A DNA stretch of 64,000 nucleotides from Blepharisma japonicum (Eukaryota > Ciliophora > Heterotrichea > Heterotrichida > Blepharismidae): positions 1 through 64,000 of the forward strand of contig CATKHK010000126.1 of assembly GCA_949751835.1 (NCBI GenBank), written 5' to 3'. A program made the translations under genes and the position numbers. Shown piece by piece: positions 22,186 through 34,503 of the stretch. Numbering within the stretch: the stretch's first letter is position 1; each line of letters starts with the position of its first letter. The notes under the pieces are model-generated. The model was not told the origin of the DNA, did not search any database, and was given only the letters and a program-made list of their open reading frames with translations.

Positions 22186-22747
22186 CAAGTTTTTTTACTT
22201 CAAACTTAAAATAAAAACTTTTATGGTAAACTTTAAATATTTCACCCAACCTCCCTCAGAATCTGCAAATGCCGCTCTCTCCAGCAAAATTTAAAGGAAA
22301 AGAAGGAAATTTCTTAAATCACCTTGAACCCGACAATTAATCACATGAAGAAAGAGCTTTAAACATCATGAAGAAAATTAATCGATCCTAATTAATTCAA
22401 TTTTACTAAATTTTATCTGATGATCTTAATATTTAGTTTTTATTTAAGGATTTTTGCAGCTTTTAGATCACTTAAACAGACGCATCTTTTGCTTTTTTTT
22501 TCGTCCTAAAAAACACTGTTCAATACAGGTCATCTTGAGCCCCCGCTTTACGCAAAAGGGGACAAAAGGTACAAACGTAATGATAAGATTGCATACATAA
22601 TTTTCTGAGATAAATATATTACTAAATTTCATAGGTCTTCTAAGTAAGAGTATTATTTTTTATGTTTTCGTATAGATATATAACTCATAAAAGAAGAAAT
22701 TATATAGGAAAATATAAACAAACTTATAAAACAATATAATGTGGCAG
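22186..22747. other. AT-rich spacer between copies B and C
   Basis: No gene is seen. A stretch near 22430-22490 (TTAGTTTTTA, GGATTTTTG) weakly resembles the interior of the inverted-repeat element at 18219-18408, so it may be a decayed relative, but no inverted ends were found. A short CCCC/GGGG hairpin near 22540-22562 is the only compact secondary structure noticed. Confidence 0.35.
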
Positions 22748-25700
22748 CTACTCTAAATAAGAGTGGTCGCTACTTCTCAGATCTTCTTTGTGAACCCCTT
22801 CTACATATTGGTATTTTACTGAATTATCGATTCCAGCTTGAGATGGAGTTCTTCGGGATAGTTGAAATCGGAATAATTTGTGAATATCTTGGCCTTTTGG
22901 GCGAACTAAAAGTGAAGGGAGATATTTTTTCTGGAACCAAATTCCAGCTGCAACAGAAAATACTCATCCAAGCCCCAAAAGGCACTGAGAAAAAATTATA
23001 TCTAGCTGCGAAAAGTAGTGACATATTCAAAGCCAGAGGCAGTCAGTTAAGCAAATCGAATATCACATCGACGCCCGATGATAATTATAAGGCTTTTTAA
23101 TAAATCATGAGCTAAATGCAAGCATCGAAATTATGACAAAGCAGCATATGTTATGGCTTATTTCTGATGCAGGCAACAGAATAATATGTAATTCAATTAA
23201 GAGAATTTGTCAAAAACTCTTTATGGCTGAGTGAAATGGTTGCTCTCTTATATGAAATACTAAGTCTTCAGTTTCGTCTTGCCACATTGGGCGAAAGTAT
23301 AAACATGCTGGCAAATATAGCAATAATATGGCAGAAGAACTAATCAAATATTTAATATGAGTTTTTTGCCAGCAAAAAACATGGCAGTCTTGATTATGAT
23401 AGCTGTCCTTAAACTTATCCCCAATGCTATTAGTACACTGGAAAGTCATAAGCAGAAAATAAACAATTGGTATAAATAAAAGGTCTCCAATGATTGGTAA
23501 GCAGTATCTTCCTAGCTCATCCATTACAGCAATTGACAAAATCTTAATATGAAAAATTCTTTGGATGAGAAAAATAGCTCATATTAAAGCTATAATGTAC
23601 ATAAACAATATCTGAGCCCAAAAATCTTTATTTGGACCTCTGATATCAAACATAGTGAATTTAGTAAATTCAGAGAATCCAGGCAAGAATTCGGTAAAAT
23701 ATGGTCCAATAGCTATGTACTGCAAGCCTTCTATAATTATAGAGATATAAATTCATGTATCGAGAAATGTTTCTTCTTGCACTGAGTCAATTATAGGAAA
23801 TTCTCTCATAAATATATAATTAAAATACTTTATAACTAAAAAGGCTCCAAAAAGAAGTGGAACTGTTCCAATCCCAGCCAAAAGCAAATAGCCATACAAA
23901 AACGACTTGATTTCGCTCTTCTTGAATGGGCAGTCAAAATCTGCGCCAACAATATCACTTGGCAAAATTCCTTGATTTTCATAGAATCATGAGAAAGGAT
24001 AAACAATTTGATAAATAGCCGCACTATAAGGGTTGTAAATACCGCACAATCTCATTTCTCATGAAGAATTTGCCTGTATCAAGTTATAAATGCCAAACAC
24101 TATGGAGGATCTATCATTTCCATATTTATCGATTTGAATTTTTCCAGAACATCCAGTGAATTTGATATTTCTTATTGCCTTTGAAATCATTGTGCTACTT
24201 AAATTAATTCCTAATGAAATTAAGGTGTCCAAAGCATGAGCTCCTAAATAAGTGGCGTCATAATATAAGCACATTATGTCAGGAGAAGTACCATAGGTTT
24301 CGAGCAACTTAGTCCTCAATCTTTCTCCAACTGAACCATAATAAGTAAGGACTTTGAAATATAAAGCACCATCCATCAGTTCTTTTCGCTTTATATATAT
24401 CTCTGTCCCAGTTTCAGTCTCATTGAGATGTGTAATATCAATAACTAAATCTGCAAGATAAAAATAAAGTTCTCCTTTTCTGACTCCTGCATCATAAAAA
24501 GTTTCAATCACACGAAGATAGTCAGGAGAGGTAACTTCCATTGCAAGATACCTTGACTTCAAGCTTATAATTTCTTCAATAAATGACTTATCAGTTCCAT
24601 TGTACCCTAGAGGAACTAACCTGTTTTTGTTTAAAATTTCAAGGCTGAATTGTTTGCCCTGACTTTCGAACTGTTCTTTGAAGTCTATGCCTCATGTAGT
24701 GTTTGTACATAAAAGTGAGACTTTTTTGATGCCTAAAGAGTATAGCATCCAAGCAACATATGATCCAGAAATTGTATTAGGATAGGAAACTCTCGAGTAC
24801 TGAGGGTAATAAGTTAGATTACTCATCGATGCTGCTGTTTGGGCTCCTAAAACAGGGATTGATAAATTTAAGCTTTGAAAAATTTTAATTGTGCCTTGAG
24901 TTATTGCTGTATTCAAATTACTCAGATGAAAATAGCCAATATTTTCTGCTAGGGCTTTCAGACAGTTATAGCAATATTCATATTCAAAGACCGATGCTCC
25001 ACAGTTTGAAATATTAAAAATTGAAAGCTCAAAATTTGATAATATTTCAGATTTGTGATTGATTTCATACACAGCATATATAGCTCCAGTTAATGCTAAT
25101 GCATTTTCTAGATAATAAGTGCCATCTGGATTTGATGCTCCTCCATAAGCACTAATAGGAATTTTTAACTTTGTATTATCTGGAGCAGTTAAGGAGCTTC
25201 CTGGGAAAATAAAAGGTGAGTCCACTTGCACCTCACTATCATTTATATATCCACAGAGAACTTTTTCACCGCTTTGAATATTGTACAGATAAGACTTAGA
25301 TTTTCTCTTAACAACATTTTTCATATAATTATTGACTGTGCAGCCTGAAAAAGCTCCTTGAATTTCGTTAACATACATCAAAGATTTAATTAGAAGCGAA
25401 AAGCTATCTATAAGATGCTCCAGATAGTTTTCTTCATTGCTGGCGACATAATAATCATTTGAGATCAATATTGATCCTTCTAGATATGCTTTCCAAACGC
25501 TATGATTTAGGAATATAAAAGCATAGTCTATTTTGTTCATTTCTGCTTCAATAATTGCTTTTTGCACTAGAATTGTTGTGTCTTCATTTGTAGCAATAAT
25601 AATTACCTTGACTCCTTGCGATTTGATTTGTTTTGCGAAGATCAGGAGGATAGCATCATAAGAAATTAATGAAGGAATTATGATTTGTAAAGCTATATCA

Positions 25701-26188
25701 ATTTCATTATTTACTTGAAAATCCATTCCTTGGAATTCTTGACTTAAAAGAACAACAATTTTCTGTCATCCACGCGATTCAACAAACAATAAGGCGGTGT
25801 TTCTGATAGAAATATAAGAAGGTTCAGAGTAGTGAACAAAATCTTGAATTTTTTCTGGGTTGTAACCATACACAAGAAGGACAAATTCATATGATTTCGC
25901 ATAATCACTAATAAGAGACGTCATACTTAGAGAAAATGTCCCGTCAAAAACAAAAGTAAAGTCTAGAGCAGCTATCAAGGCTTCTATGTCAGCAGGCCTA
26001 TTCACTTCATATAAAACATAGTTTACACCTGAATCTGCGGTACATTTCTGAGAGCTGATTTCAAGGCAATTATAATTTTTTGAAAATGCGCTTATTATTG
26101 ATTCAGGAGTAAATTTACTATGCAGGATTGGAACAGTAGTGTATTGGCTTGTCACCAAAAAAAATAAAACAGAAATCAGAAATGTCAT
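22748..26188 (-). CDS. Double Venus-flytrap nine-TM receptor, copy C
   Basis: The frame of 1,146 residues runs from ATG 26188 to TAG 22750-22748, again cut only by TGA. A signal peptide (MTFLISVLFFLVTSQY) precedes module 1, which includes SRGWQKIVVLL and CTVNNYMKN. Module 2 holds KKVSLLCTNTTWG, APDIMCLY-like PDIMCLYYDATYLGAH and KFTGCSGKIQIDKYGND. The nine-helix region keeps QTIGPYF in place of MAIGPDF seen elsewhere as a small change (IAIGPYF), LMTFQCTNS, DCHVFCWQ and YNYHRASMW. The tail ends in SSDHSYLE, as in copy D. An E-type relic lies about 57 bp upstream. It is probably a cell-surface chemoreceptor with unknown ligand. Confidence 0.84.
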
Positions 26189-26244
26189 GCAGCTATTAAT
26201 TATTCACTAGTAAAAATAAAATAAACAATTAGGCAATTATTAGA

Positions 26245-26475
26245 TTCTAAAATTTGTCTAATTGAAGAATTAGAATTAATTTTTATATTACATATTTAAT
26301 GCAATCAAATTGTGAACAGCATGATTGGTTATTCCAGCTTAAGCTTGCAATCTGAGAGAATATCATGACATGCAAAATAAAGCTGCTATATAAAGCCAAT
26401 AAACAGCAAAGCAGGCTAGCCAAACCATGAATTAATTTTATACATAAATTTATTAATTTAGCTATTAAAACAAAA
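26245..26475 (-). pseudogene. Relic 3' end of an E-type receptor gene (C-D spacer)
   Basis: This aligns with the tail and last helix of receptor E and with sequence just past its stop. The part farthest from copy C still reads as a membrane segment (FVLIAKLINLCIKLIHGLAS), comparable to IAKISKLAAQLVLGFGW in E. Later parts have lost the stop context and diverged. It sits about 57 bp upstream of the start of copy C, the same relative position as the other two relics. Confidence 0.65.
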
Positions 26476-26564
26476 AAAATTGAAACTGAGATCGAGTATT
26501 GCAAAAAGACTTAACTCGCGTTGGCGAGAGATCAAAACTTTTCCTCACTCACTATCTGATGCAA

Positions 26565-26800
26565 GATTAATTGAACGCACAAATATTAAATACATTTTGA
26601 ATATTGTAGATCATTTTTCTAGATATGCATGAAGTTCTTTACTCGTAAGCAAGAAATTTAGTACATTAGAGATAGAGTTAATAGGGATGCAAATGACTCA
26701 GACTGATAATGGGAAGGAATCATAACATAAGATTTAGTATGTTAAAAGCTATCTGGTTTAATCTATAAATTGTTCTTACTAGGCTAGTCAATGGCTAAAA
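26565..26800 (+). mobile_element. Fossil fragment of an rve-integrase element
   Basis: A short stretch reads as the retroviral-type integrase core, with IVDHFSRYAW followed at the expected distance by QTDNGKE, both hallmark motifs of the rve fold. No reverse transcriptase, capsid or terminal repeats were found. Only a scrap of about 0.2 kb remains, clearly broken and old, lying in the spacer upstream of copy C. It could derive from an LTR retroelement, a Polinton-like element or another rve-bearing transposon; the fragment is too short to decide. Confidence 0.6.
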
Positions 26801-26979
26801 TAAATTCTATTAAGCATCATAAAGCAAATTCTTGATATAATCATATAATTCTTTAATAAACTTAAGTAATATATAAATTATTAAATTTTTTACTTAGAGA
26901 TATATAATTAAAAGCATTAAAAATAGAAGAAAATTGCATAAAATATAAACGAAATTTCAAACATAATAGAGCAGCGCAA

Positions 26980-29900
26980 CTACTCTAAATAAGAGTGATC
27001 GCTACTTTTCAGATCTTCTTTGTGAACTCCTTCAACGTATTTATATTTTACTGATTTATTGATTCCAGCTTGAGAGGGAGTTCTTCGAGATAATTCAAAT
27101 CGAAACAATTTGCGAATGTCTTGGCCTTTTGGGCGGACTAGAAGTGATGGGAGATATTTTTTCTGGAACCAAATTCCAGCTACCACTGAGAATACTCATC
27201 CAACACCCAAAAGACACTGAGCAAGAATTATATCTAGCTGAGCAATGATGTGGCAAATCCAGAGCCAGAGGCAATCAGTCAAGCAGATCGAGTATCACAT
27301 AGATGCCCGATGATAGTTATATGGTTTTTTAATAAATCATGAGCTGAATGCAAATAAGAAGATTATTACAAAGCAGCATATGTTATAACTAATTTCAGAT
27401 GAAGGCAAAAGAATAATGTGTAATAAAATCAGGAGCAGCTGTCAAAAACTCTTTATAACTGAGTGAAAAGGCTGCTCTCTGAAATGAAACACTAAATCTT
27501 CAGTTTCATCTTGCCACATAGGGCGAAAGTATAAACTAGATGGCAAATATAGAAATAACATGATAGAAGAGCTGACTACATATTTTAGATGTATCCCTTG
27601 CCAGCAGAAAACAGTACAGTCTTGATTATGATAGCTGTCTTTAAACTCATCCCCAATGCTGTTAGTGCATTGAAAAGTCATAAGCAGAAAATTTAAAATA
27701 GGTATAAATAAAAGGTCTCCAATAATTGGCAAGCAGTATTTTCCTAGCTCATCCATTGCGGTAATCAATAAAATTTTGCACTTCTCTCCAATATGGAAAA
27801 TTCTCTGCATAAGCAAAATAATTCAAAAAGCAGCTACAATATCCATAAGTTCTATTTGATCCCAAATATCTCACTGGCTTTCTTTTGTTGGCCCTCTGAT
27901 GTCAAGCATAGCAAACTTAGTGAATTTAGAAAATTCAAGAAAGAAGCCAGTAAAATTTGGTCCGATTGCTATGTATTGTAAGGCTTCTATTATCATAGCA
28001 ATATAAATTCATGTATCGAGAATTGTTTCTTCTTGCACAGAGTCAAGCATAGGGAATTCTCTCGTAAATATAAAATTAAAATACTTTATAATGAAAAAGG
28101 TTCCTAAAAGAAGTTGAAGTATTCCAATTCCAACCAACAGCAAATAGCCATTCAAAAAAGACTTGCTTTCCTTCGGTTTGAATGGGCAATCAAGATCCGC
28201 ACCCACAATATCGCTTGGTAGAACTCCTTTGTTTTCATAAAACCACGACATAGAATGAACAGTTTGAAAAATATTTGCACCATCAGGGTCGTAAATACCG
28301 CACAGCCTCAATGTTCATGTAGAATTTATTTGAACTAAGTTATAGATGCCAAATGCTATCGTTGATCTGTCATTTCCATACTTATCAATTTGGATTTTCC
28401 CAGTACACCCTGTGAATTTGACATTTCTTATTGCTTTCGAAATCGTTGTGCCGTTAAGATTGATTCCTAATGAAATTAATATATCCAAGGCATGAGCTCC
28501 TAAATAAGTGGCATCGTAATCTAAGCACATAATATCAGGAGCCATCCCATAGGTGCTCAGTAGCTCAGATTTCAATCTTTCTCCAACAGAGCCATAATAA
28601 GTTAGAATACCAAAATATAATAATCCATCCATTAGTTCTTTTCGCTTTATATATGAATTATACCCAACTTCAGTCTCATTCAGATATGCGGGATCAATAA
28701 CTAGGTCTGCAAGAAATAAGTACAGATCTCCTTTTCTGATTCCTGCATCATAAAAATCTTCAATCACACGAAGATTGTCAGGGGAGGTGACTTCCATTAC
28801 AAGATACCTTGACTTCAAGTTTATGATTTCTTTAATAAATGATTTATCAGTTCCGTTGTACCCATGAGGAACCAACCTTTGCTGGTTTAAAATTTCAATA
28901 CCGTATTCCTTACTATTGCTTTCAAATTGCTCTTTGAAATCAGTGCCTCATGTAGCGTTTGTACATAAAAGAGAAACTTTTTTAATACCAAAGGAGTATA
29001 GCATGATAGAAATAATTGTCCCTGAAATTGTGTTAGGATAGGAAACCCGTGTGTATTGGGGATAATAGGTAAGATTACTCATAGAGGCTGTTGTTTGGAT
29101 TCCTAACACAGGAGTTGATAAATTTAAGCTGCTAAAAATTTCTATTGTGCCTTGAGTTATTATGGTCTGCAAGCCGGTTAGATGAAAATAACCGATATTT
29201 TCTAAGTGTGCTTTTAAACAGCTATAGCAATAGTCATATTCGAAGATAGATGCTCCACAATCTGAAATATTAAAAATTGAGAGTTCAAAATTCGATAATA
29301 TTTCTGATTTTCTATTTATATCATATACAGCATACATAGCTCCAGTTAAAGCTAATGCATTTTCAATAAAATATGTACCATCTGGATTTGATACTCCTCC
29401 ATATGCACTAATAGGAATTTTTATCTTTGTGTTATTAGGAGTAGCTAGAGAGCTTCCGGGGAAAATAAAAGGTGAGTCCACTTGCACCTCATTGCCATTC
29501 ATATACCCACAAAGAACTTTTTCACTGTTTTGAATGTTATACAAATAGGATGTGGAGTTTCCTTCAATAACGCCTTTCATATAATTATTGACTGTATAAG
29601 CTGAAAAAGCTCCTTGAATTTCGTTATCATTCATCAGATATATTATAAAATGAGAAAAATTATCAATAAGATATTCCAGATAATTTTCTTCACTGATAGG
29701 AACATAATCGTCATCTGAAATTAATACTGATCCTTCTAAATATGCAGCCCAGACGCTATGGTTGATGAAGATAAATGCATAGTCTGCTTTATTCATATCT
29801 ACCTCGATAATTGCTTTTTGCACTAGAACTGTCGTGTCTTCGCTTGTGGCAATAATGATGATCCTAACTCCAAGCGGCTTAACTTGCTTAGCCAAAATAA

Positions 29901-30444
29901 GGAGAATTGCATCATAGGAAATTAGTGGAGGGATAATGATTTGTAAAACTATATCAATTTCATTATTTACTTGAAAATCCATACCTTGAAATTCTTGGCC
30001 TAAAAGAACAACAGCTTTCTGTCATCCACACGATTTAACAAATGATAAAGTGGTGTCTCTGATAGAATTATATGAAGGCTCAGAATAGTAAACAAAATCT
30101 TGACTGGCTTCTGGACTATAGCCGTACACAAGATGAACAAATTCATATATTTTAGCATAATCACTAATAAGAGATGTCATGCTTAGTGAAAATGTTCCAT
30201 CGAAAGCAAAAGTAAAGCTCAATGATGATATCAAATCTTCTATATCAAGAGCGCTATTAACCTGATATAAAACATAAAATACGCTTGAATCTGCTGTACA
30301 TTTCTGAGATTTGATTTCAGAGCAATTATAATTTTTTGAAAAAGCATTCCTTATTGATTCTGGGGTGAATTTACTGTAAAAAATAGGAATAGTAGAGTAT
30401 TGGCTTGCCACAAAAAAAAATAAAACAGAAATCAGAAAATTCAT
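26980..30444 (-). CDS. Double Venus-flytrap nine-TM receptor, copy D
   Basis: The frame of 1,154 residues runs from ATG 30444 to TAG 26982-26980. A signal peptide (MNFLISVLFFFVASQY) is followed by module 1 (TLSFVKSCGW, AYTVNNYMKG) and module 2 (KKVSLLCTNATWG, PDIMCLDYDATYLGAH, KFTGCTGKIQIDKYGND). The membrane part contains IPILNFLLMTFQCTNS, DCTVFCWQGIHLKYV and PMWQDETEDLVFHFREQP, which are near-identical in B and C. The tail ends in SSDHSYLE. B, C and D clearly form a recent subgroup. One position in module 2 reads Asp where B and C have Tyr. The ligand is unknown and no kinase or G-protein motif is visible in the tail. Confidence 0.85.
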
Positions 30445-30499
30445 GCAACAATTAATAATTTAGCATAAATAAAATAAATAATAGACAATAAGCATTTCC

Positions 30500-30690
30500 A
30501 AATTAACCTATTTGAAATTGACGCTAATTCCATATCAGCATCTTCAATTACGGTTAAATTATATCCAGCAAGATGAATCTTCCCTACTTATACGAGTCCT
30601 ACTAGTAGGAATAATAAATAAAACAATAATATATAAGGCTAGCATCGATAAAAAATAGCCAGCCAAGTAGAGTATAATTGTATACTAACT
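30500..30690 (-). pseudogene. Relic 3' end of an E-type receptor gene (D-E spacer)
   Basis: This aligns with the E tail (30524-30590 against 31060-31115). It appears to lack about 50 bp relative to E before a further matching block near 30595-30690. It begins about 56 bp upstream of the copy D start. The intact E gene ends about 350 bp farther on, so this is an extra copy of that end rather than part of E. Confidence 0.5.
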
Positions 30691-31041
30691 TGCAGGTTTT
30701 GATAATAAGATAACTTCCTATGCGTGAAAGAAAATCAATAAAATGAAGCATAATTATTCAAAATGATAAACAGTTTCAATATCTTGAGCTTATTTCTAGG
30801 AAAAGTAAAATCAAAATTATTATTGGAGCAAGGGTTATAAACTGACAAAGGTGAATCAGCTGTATAAAAAAAATTTGATAAGAGGACTGCAATTCTAAAT
30901 TTAAAAACATTTATCACATAATATAGCTGCTAATTTATGAATGGAATTATTAAAACAAAAGAATTATTTATGAGAATAGATCTTACTGCAATTGAATCTT
31001 TTAGCCTAATAAAATTTAAAAAATCTCCAAATTTTTAAATT
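30691..31041. other. AT-rich spacer upstream of copy D relic
   Basis: A 60-codon minus-strand frame (30917-30735) is present but has no recognisable motif, so I do not call it a gene. Nothing else was seen. Confidence 0.35.
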
Positions 31042-34000
31042 TTATCTACTTGAAGAATAAGAGTTAATTTCTATATCAACATCTTCAATGCCAGCCAAAT
31101 TGTAACCAGTGTGTTTAATTATTCCTGCTTCTACTGGGGACTTATTTGATAATTGGAATCTGAATAATTTGAGGATATCAGGCCCTTTAGGCCCTACTAG
31201 CAGAGATGGCAAATATAATTGCTGATATATTATACCAATAGAGAGTAAAAGTACTCAACCAAATCCAAGCACTAATTGAGCAGCTAATTTGCTAATTTTA
31301 GCTATAGCGCAACAAATCCACAGCCAAAAGCTGCAAGAAATAAACACTACATATCACATAGACGCTCGATGATAATTATAAGGCAGCCTAAACAATGAAA
31401 AAGCAATTATAAAAATTAGCACAGCAACTCCGCAGCCGATAAAAACATATTCTGAAGCAGGGTAAACTACAGTGTAAAGTATAATTAAAATGGTTTGACA
31501 AAAGCTCTTATTTACTGCATGCACAGGCTGCTCTCGAAAGTTAAATAAAGCTTGCTCAAGGTTGTCTTGCCAAGTCGGCCGATGATATATGCTGGCAGGC
31601 AAGTATAAGAAAATTGCAGCTGAGGACAAAACCACAAAAATTAAATGCTTACCTTGCCAGCAAGAAGTTCAGCAGTCTTGGTGATGAAAACTCTCTTGGA
31701 AACCATCCCCATTGCTGCTTATACATTGAAAGGTTAGCCATAAGAAAAGGTTCATAGGCAAAAACAGGGCATCTCCAATATAAGGTAAAAAATACTCGCT
31801 AATTTCATCTATGACTCTAAGGAAAAATATCTTTGAAGTCTTACGCTTAAAGGTCCTCAGCATCAGTAAAATAAATCAAATTAGGGATATAAACTCAATC
31901 ATTCCTATTTGGTTTCAAATTGTTCAATGAGCGCTTTTATTTCACCCCCGGATATCGAACATAGAGATCCTGGTAAACACTGATAATTTTGGGAAAAAAG
32001 TAGTAAAATCTGGACCAACTGCCATGTATTGCAAGGACTCTACTATCATTATGACATAAGCAACAAAGTCTAAAATTGTTTCTTTCTTAACTGAAATTAG
32101 TAACGGAAATTCACGTCTAATCAAAAAATCTCAAGAGACAGCTAAAAAAGCGATGAGAAGTAATAGAGGAGAAAGTTCTATAATAGATATGATTATATAC
32201 CCAAATATAAATGGCTTAACTGCTTCTTCTTTAAAAGGACAGTCAAGATCAGCGCCAATTATGTCGCTGGGGACTTTCCCATCACTTTTCACTCATGAAA
32301 TCGTAGAATCAAGCTTCAGCATGACTTCAAGGTTTGGATTATACATCCCACAATATTTCATAGTCCAAGTTGAATTTATTTGCAGTAAATTATAAATCCC
32401 AAGCCTTATTGTCAGTCTATCATTCCCATATCTGCCTATTTTAACTAGGCCTGAGCAACCATTAAAAGTTACGCTTCTTGATAGATCTTCTATGGTTGAG
32501 CTGTTTAATTTTGTGCCTTGATTTAGCAAAGCGTCAATAGTATGGGCTCCAAGATAGACGGCATCATAAAATAGACACATGTAGTCATAAGCAATGCCAT
32601 ACTTTTCTAGTAAAGATGCCTTAACTCTTTTTCCTATGTCTCCATAAAAAGCTAAAAAGCTGATATAGATCAATCCATCCATGATTTCTATTCTCTTTGC
32701 ATAAGATTCACTTCCAATCTGTTTTTCGTCCAAATCATAGATGCTAACTGTGCCATCTCCCACTATAAGAAAAATATCTCCTTTCCTCATTCCCAGGTCA
32801 TAAAGCGCTTCTATTACATAAAACACATCTGGCTGATTCAGTTCAAGCACCACATATCTGCTTTTTGTGTCAATTATTTCTTGGATAATTGTTTTATCAG
32901 CTCCTACGTATCCAGGATTAAGAGCTCGATTTTTATTTAAAACCTCAATCCCATAAGATTTAGCTTGACTCACAAACTGGACGTTATAATCGTTTCCTCA
33001 AGTTGAGTTTGAGTATAGTAGTGAACACTTAGAAACTCCTAAAACAGATAGCAGCAAAGCAGCAGCTGAGCCTGTAAATGAGTTTGGAAAAGAAACTCTG
33101 GCATACTGAGGATAATAATTAAGATTACTCATTGCGCTTGATGTTTGGGTCCCAAAAATGGGCGTAGAAATATTGGCTGCTTTGAAAACTTGGACAGTCC
33201 CTTTAGCTATAGATGTTTGCAGCCCTGGGACATGAAAGTATCCTAAGTTTTCTGTGTGCCTTTTAAAGCAATCATAAGAAAAGTTATAATCGAAATAATA
33301 GCTCCCGCAGTCAGAAATGTTATAAGCCGCTATGTCAAAATTCTCCAAAAGCCCGTCCATAGAATTAAGTTCGCTTACAGCAAGCATGGACCCCATTTGA
33401 TTAATTGCATTTCTGGGATATATGAAGCCATTTGAGTTCGAAACGCCTCCATTGATACTGAAAGGAATTTCAAACTTCTCGTTGTCTGGGGCTTCTCAGC
33501 TTCCTCCAGGAAACAATAAAGGAGACATTATATTAACCACATTCTTTGATATAGTTCCCAACCTTGGCCTCGTCCCATTCTGCAACACATTATAAATTGA
33601 AAAATCAACTGACCAATTTAGCCCAATTTCTACATATTTATTGAAATAATAAGCTGAATAGGATCCTTGATATTGGTTATCATTAGTCATAGATAACAAC
33701 AAGGCAGTGGTTCATTGGATAATTGTATTTAAATAATCAATTATCCCAGTGTTAGAAATAGATTTCCCTTCAACTAAAATTGCTCCTTCTAGGTTTGCAG
33801 CTCAAGCACTCTGCTGAACAAATATATAAGCATAGCCACGTTTATACATTTCAGCCTCAATTAATGCTTTTTGTATAGAAACGGAAACGCTTTCATTTGT
33901 CATTATTAACATCAGCTTAACACCTAAAGGCTTTATTTCTTTCGTGATCATCAGAAAGATCGATTCATACGATGCAGCTGCTGACACGACATACTGCTGT

Positions 34001-34503
34001 ATGATTTTTATATCCTTGCTCTCTGTAAAATTTACTCCAATATATTCTGTGCTCAAAATTGCGACTGCTTTTTGCATTCCGTAATACTTCGCTAATGAAA
34101 TAACTGCTTCTCGGTACGTTTCAAAGGGAAAATCTGAATAATAAATATTTTTTGTGGGATTATCAGGGGAGTAAGCATACACAAATTGAATAAAACCGTA
34201 AAATCGTGCGAATTCGCTGATTAAATTGGTCATACTTAATGAGTAAGTCCCATCTAGAACGAAGGTAAAATCAGAATCTTCAAAAAAATTTTGAAAATCA
34301 GCCAGGTCGTTCACCTCATAAGGGATGTAAAACACAGGAGAATTAGGTTGACATCCAGGGGCATTTTTATAAGGACAATTATAGTAAGTTTTAAAGAAAG
34401 CAACTATATCTTTAGGAGTAAATTGACTGTACATAATTGGGATCGTGACGAATTGACTTGCGACTTTAAAAAAAACACATATCAAGATGAGGAGTATATT
34501 CAT
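31042..34503 (-). CDS. Double Venus-flytrap nine-TM receptor, copy E
   Basis: The frame of 1,153 residues runs from ATG 34503 to TAA 31044-31042. The signal peptide is MNILLILICVFFKVASQF. Module 1 shows TKEIKPLGVKLMLIMTNE and QGSYSAYYFNKYVE. Module 2 shows CSLLYSNSTWG, DYMCLFYDAVYLGAHTID and TFNGCSGLVKIGRYGND, closer to copy A than to B-D. The membrane region keeps ESLQYMAVGPDF, LTFQCISS, a Cys-Trp-Gln-Gly motif and YNYHRASMW. The tail is distinct and ends in NSYSSSR. It lies at the 5' end of the array in transcription order. Relics of its 3' end precede copies B, C and D. Confidence 0.84.

Noticed and set aside
22540-22562. CCCC/GGGG hairpin as a terminator or RNA gene
   Set aside because: The stem is only four base pairs with mismatched flanks and has no partner signals.
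22741-23100. 119-residue plus-strand frame
   Set aside because: It lies antisense inside the 3' end of receptor copy C, whose frame is conserved with four paralogues.
30735-30917. 60-residue minus-strand frame in the D-E spacer
   Set aside because: No motif, no convincing alignment to the receptors, and AT-rich composition typical of a chance frame.
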